From Ruegeria sp. Alg231-54 (GTDB lineage Bacteria; Pseudomonadota; Alphaproteobacteria; Rhodobacterales; Rhodobacteraceae), in the NCBI RefSeq assembly GCF_900143525.1, contig NZ_FREZ01000007.1, forward strand, positions 124,001 to 188,000: 64,000 nt of DNA. Direction: 5' to 3'. The translations under genes were made by a program, and so were the position numbers. Positions 63,961 through 64,000 of this stretch are shown here, one piece after another. A model generated the notes under the pieces. It saw only the letters and a program-made list of their open reading frames with translations, did no database searches and was not told where the DNA came from. Every line of letters starts with the position of its first letter. The stretch's first letter is position 1.

Positions 63961-64000
63961 TGCGACTGGAGATAATAGAGAAGGGGCGGTCGACAATCGA

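Overview
The window reads as chromosome of a marine roseobacter (Alphaproteobacteria, Rhodobacterales; Ruegeria/Phaeobacter-like). The basis is gene content and order: mdh-sucC-sucD, the sdh genes and the ethylmalonyl-CoA pathway genes (mcl2, mch, ecm, ccr) lie together, ccr sits next to a luxR-luxI pair, and there is a two-helix-anchored MoeB, an RpoHII-type sigma factor and an H-NS/HvrA-like protein. Coding density is high, many genes overlap by 1-4 bases, and non-ATG starts (TTG, GTG) are frequent. I see no rRNA, tRNA, CRISPR array, insertion sequence or prophage.

1-20.3 kb: central carbon block. On the minus strand are mdh, sucC and the start of sucD. On the plus strand are mcl2, an nnrU-like gene, a DUF1737 gene, mch, a DUF1194 gene, sdhC, sdhD, sdhA and sdhB. 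deoD, an H-NS-like gene and ecm follow on the minus strand, then a PlsB-like acyltransferase gene and ccr on the plus strand. Together they give the C4 part of the TCA cycle plus four ethylmalonyl-CoA pathway steps (acetate assimilation without isocitrate lyase). The sucC and sdhC upstream regions share a nearly identical 31-bp paired palindrome. The sdh cluster is split between sdhA and sdhB by two opposite-strand genes (glycosyltransferase, FkbM methyltransferase). Behind sdhB lie a lipoprotein gene broken by an in-frame amber codon and two very small genes.

20.4-24.4 kb: quorum sensing (a small conserved-looking protein overlapping luxR, then luxI), followed by a RecD-like helicase and a short-chain dehydrogenase. 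24.4-26.1 kb: a TIGR02186 membrane protein paired with a TauE/SafE exporter. 26.4-31.3 kb: a BMP-type nucleoside ABC transporter operon with a near-perfect RutR-type operator upstream.

31.3-38.3 kb: housekeeping genes (rimI, tsaB, nfu, a DsbA-fold isomerase, a universal stress protein, an aminotransferase, trpS), a rhomboid homologue lacking its catalytic residues, and murJ. 38.3-46.1 kb: glnD, an LpoA-like lipoprotein divergent from rsmI-yraN, gshB and comM. 46.1-52.7 kb: a GST with a cysteine-rich tail, cobC-cobU, rpoHII with a candidate ECF (RpoE/ChrR-type) promoter, a ChaN-like gene, coaBC, dut and moeB. 52.8-64 kb: an M3 peptidase, ghrA, the cell-shape operon mreB-mreC-mreD-mrdA-rodA, rlmJ, a frameshifted sterol-desaturase gene and a DUF2141 protein.

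I found no wholly new multi-gene system. The best leads are the shared 31-bp operator of the TCA genes, the ccr-small protein-luxRI linkage, the dead rhomboid, the GST fusion, and the predicted RutR and RpoE sites. All coordinates, motifs and structures were read by eye; nothing was searched or computed.
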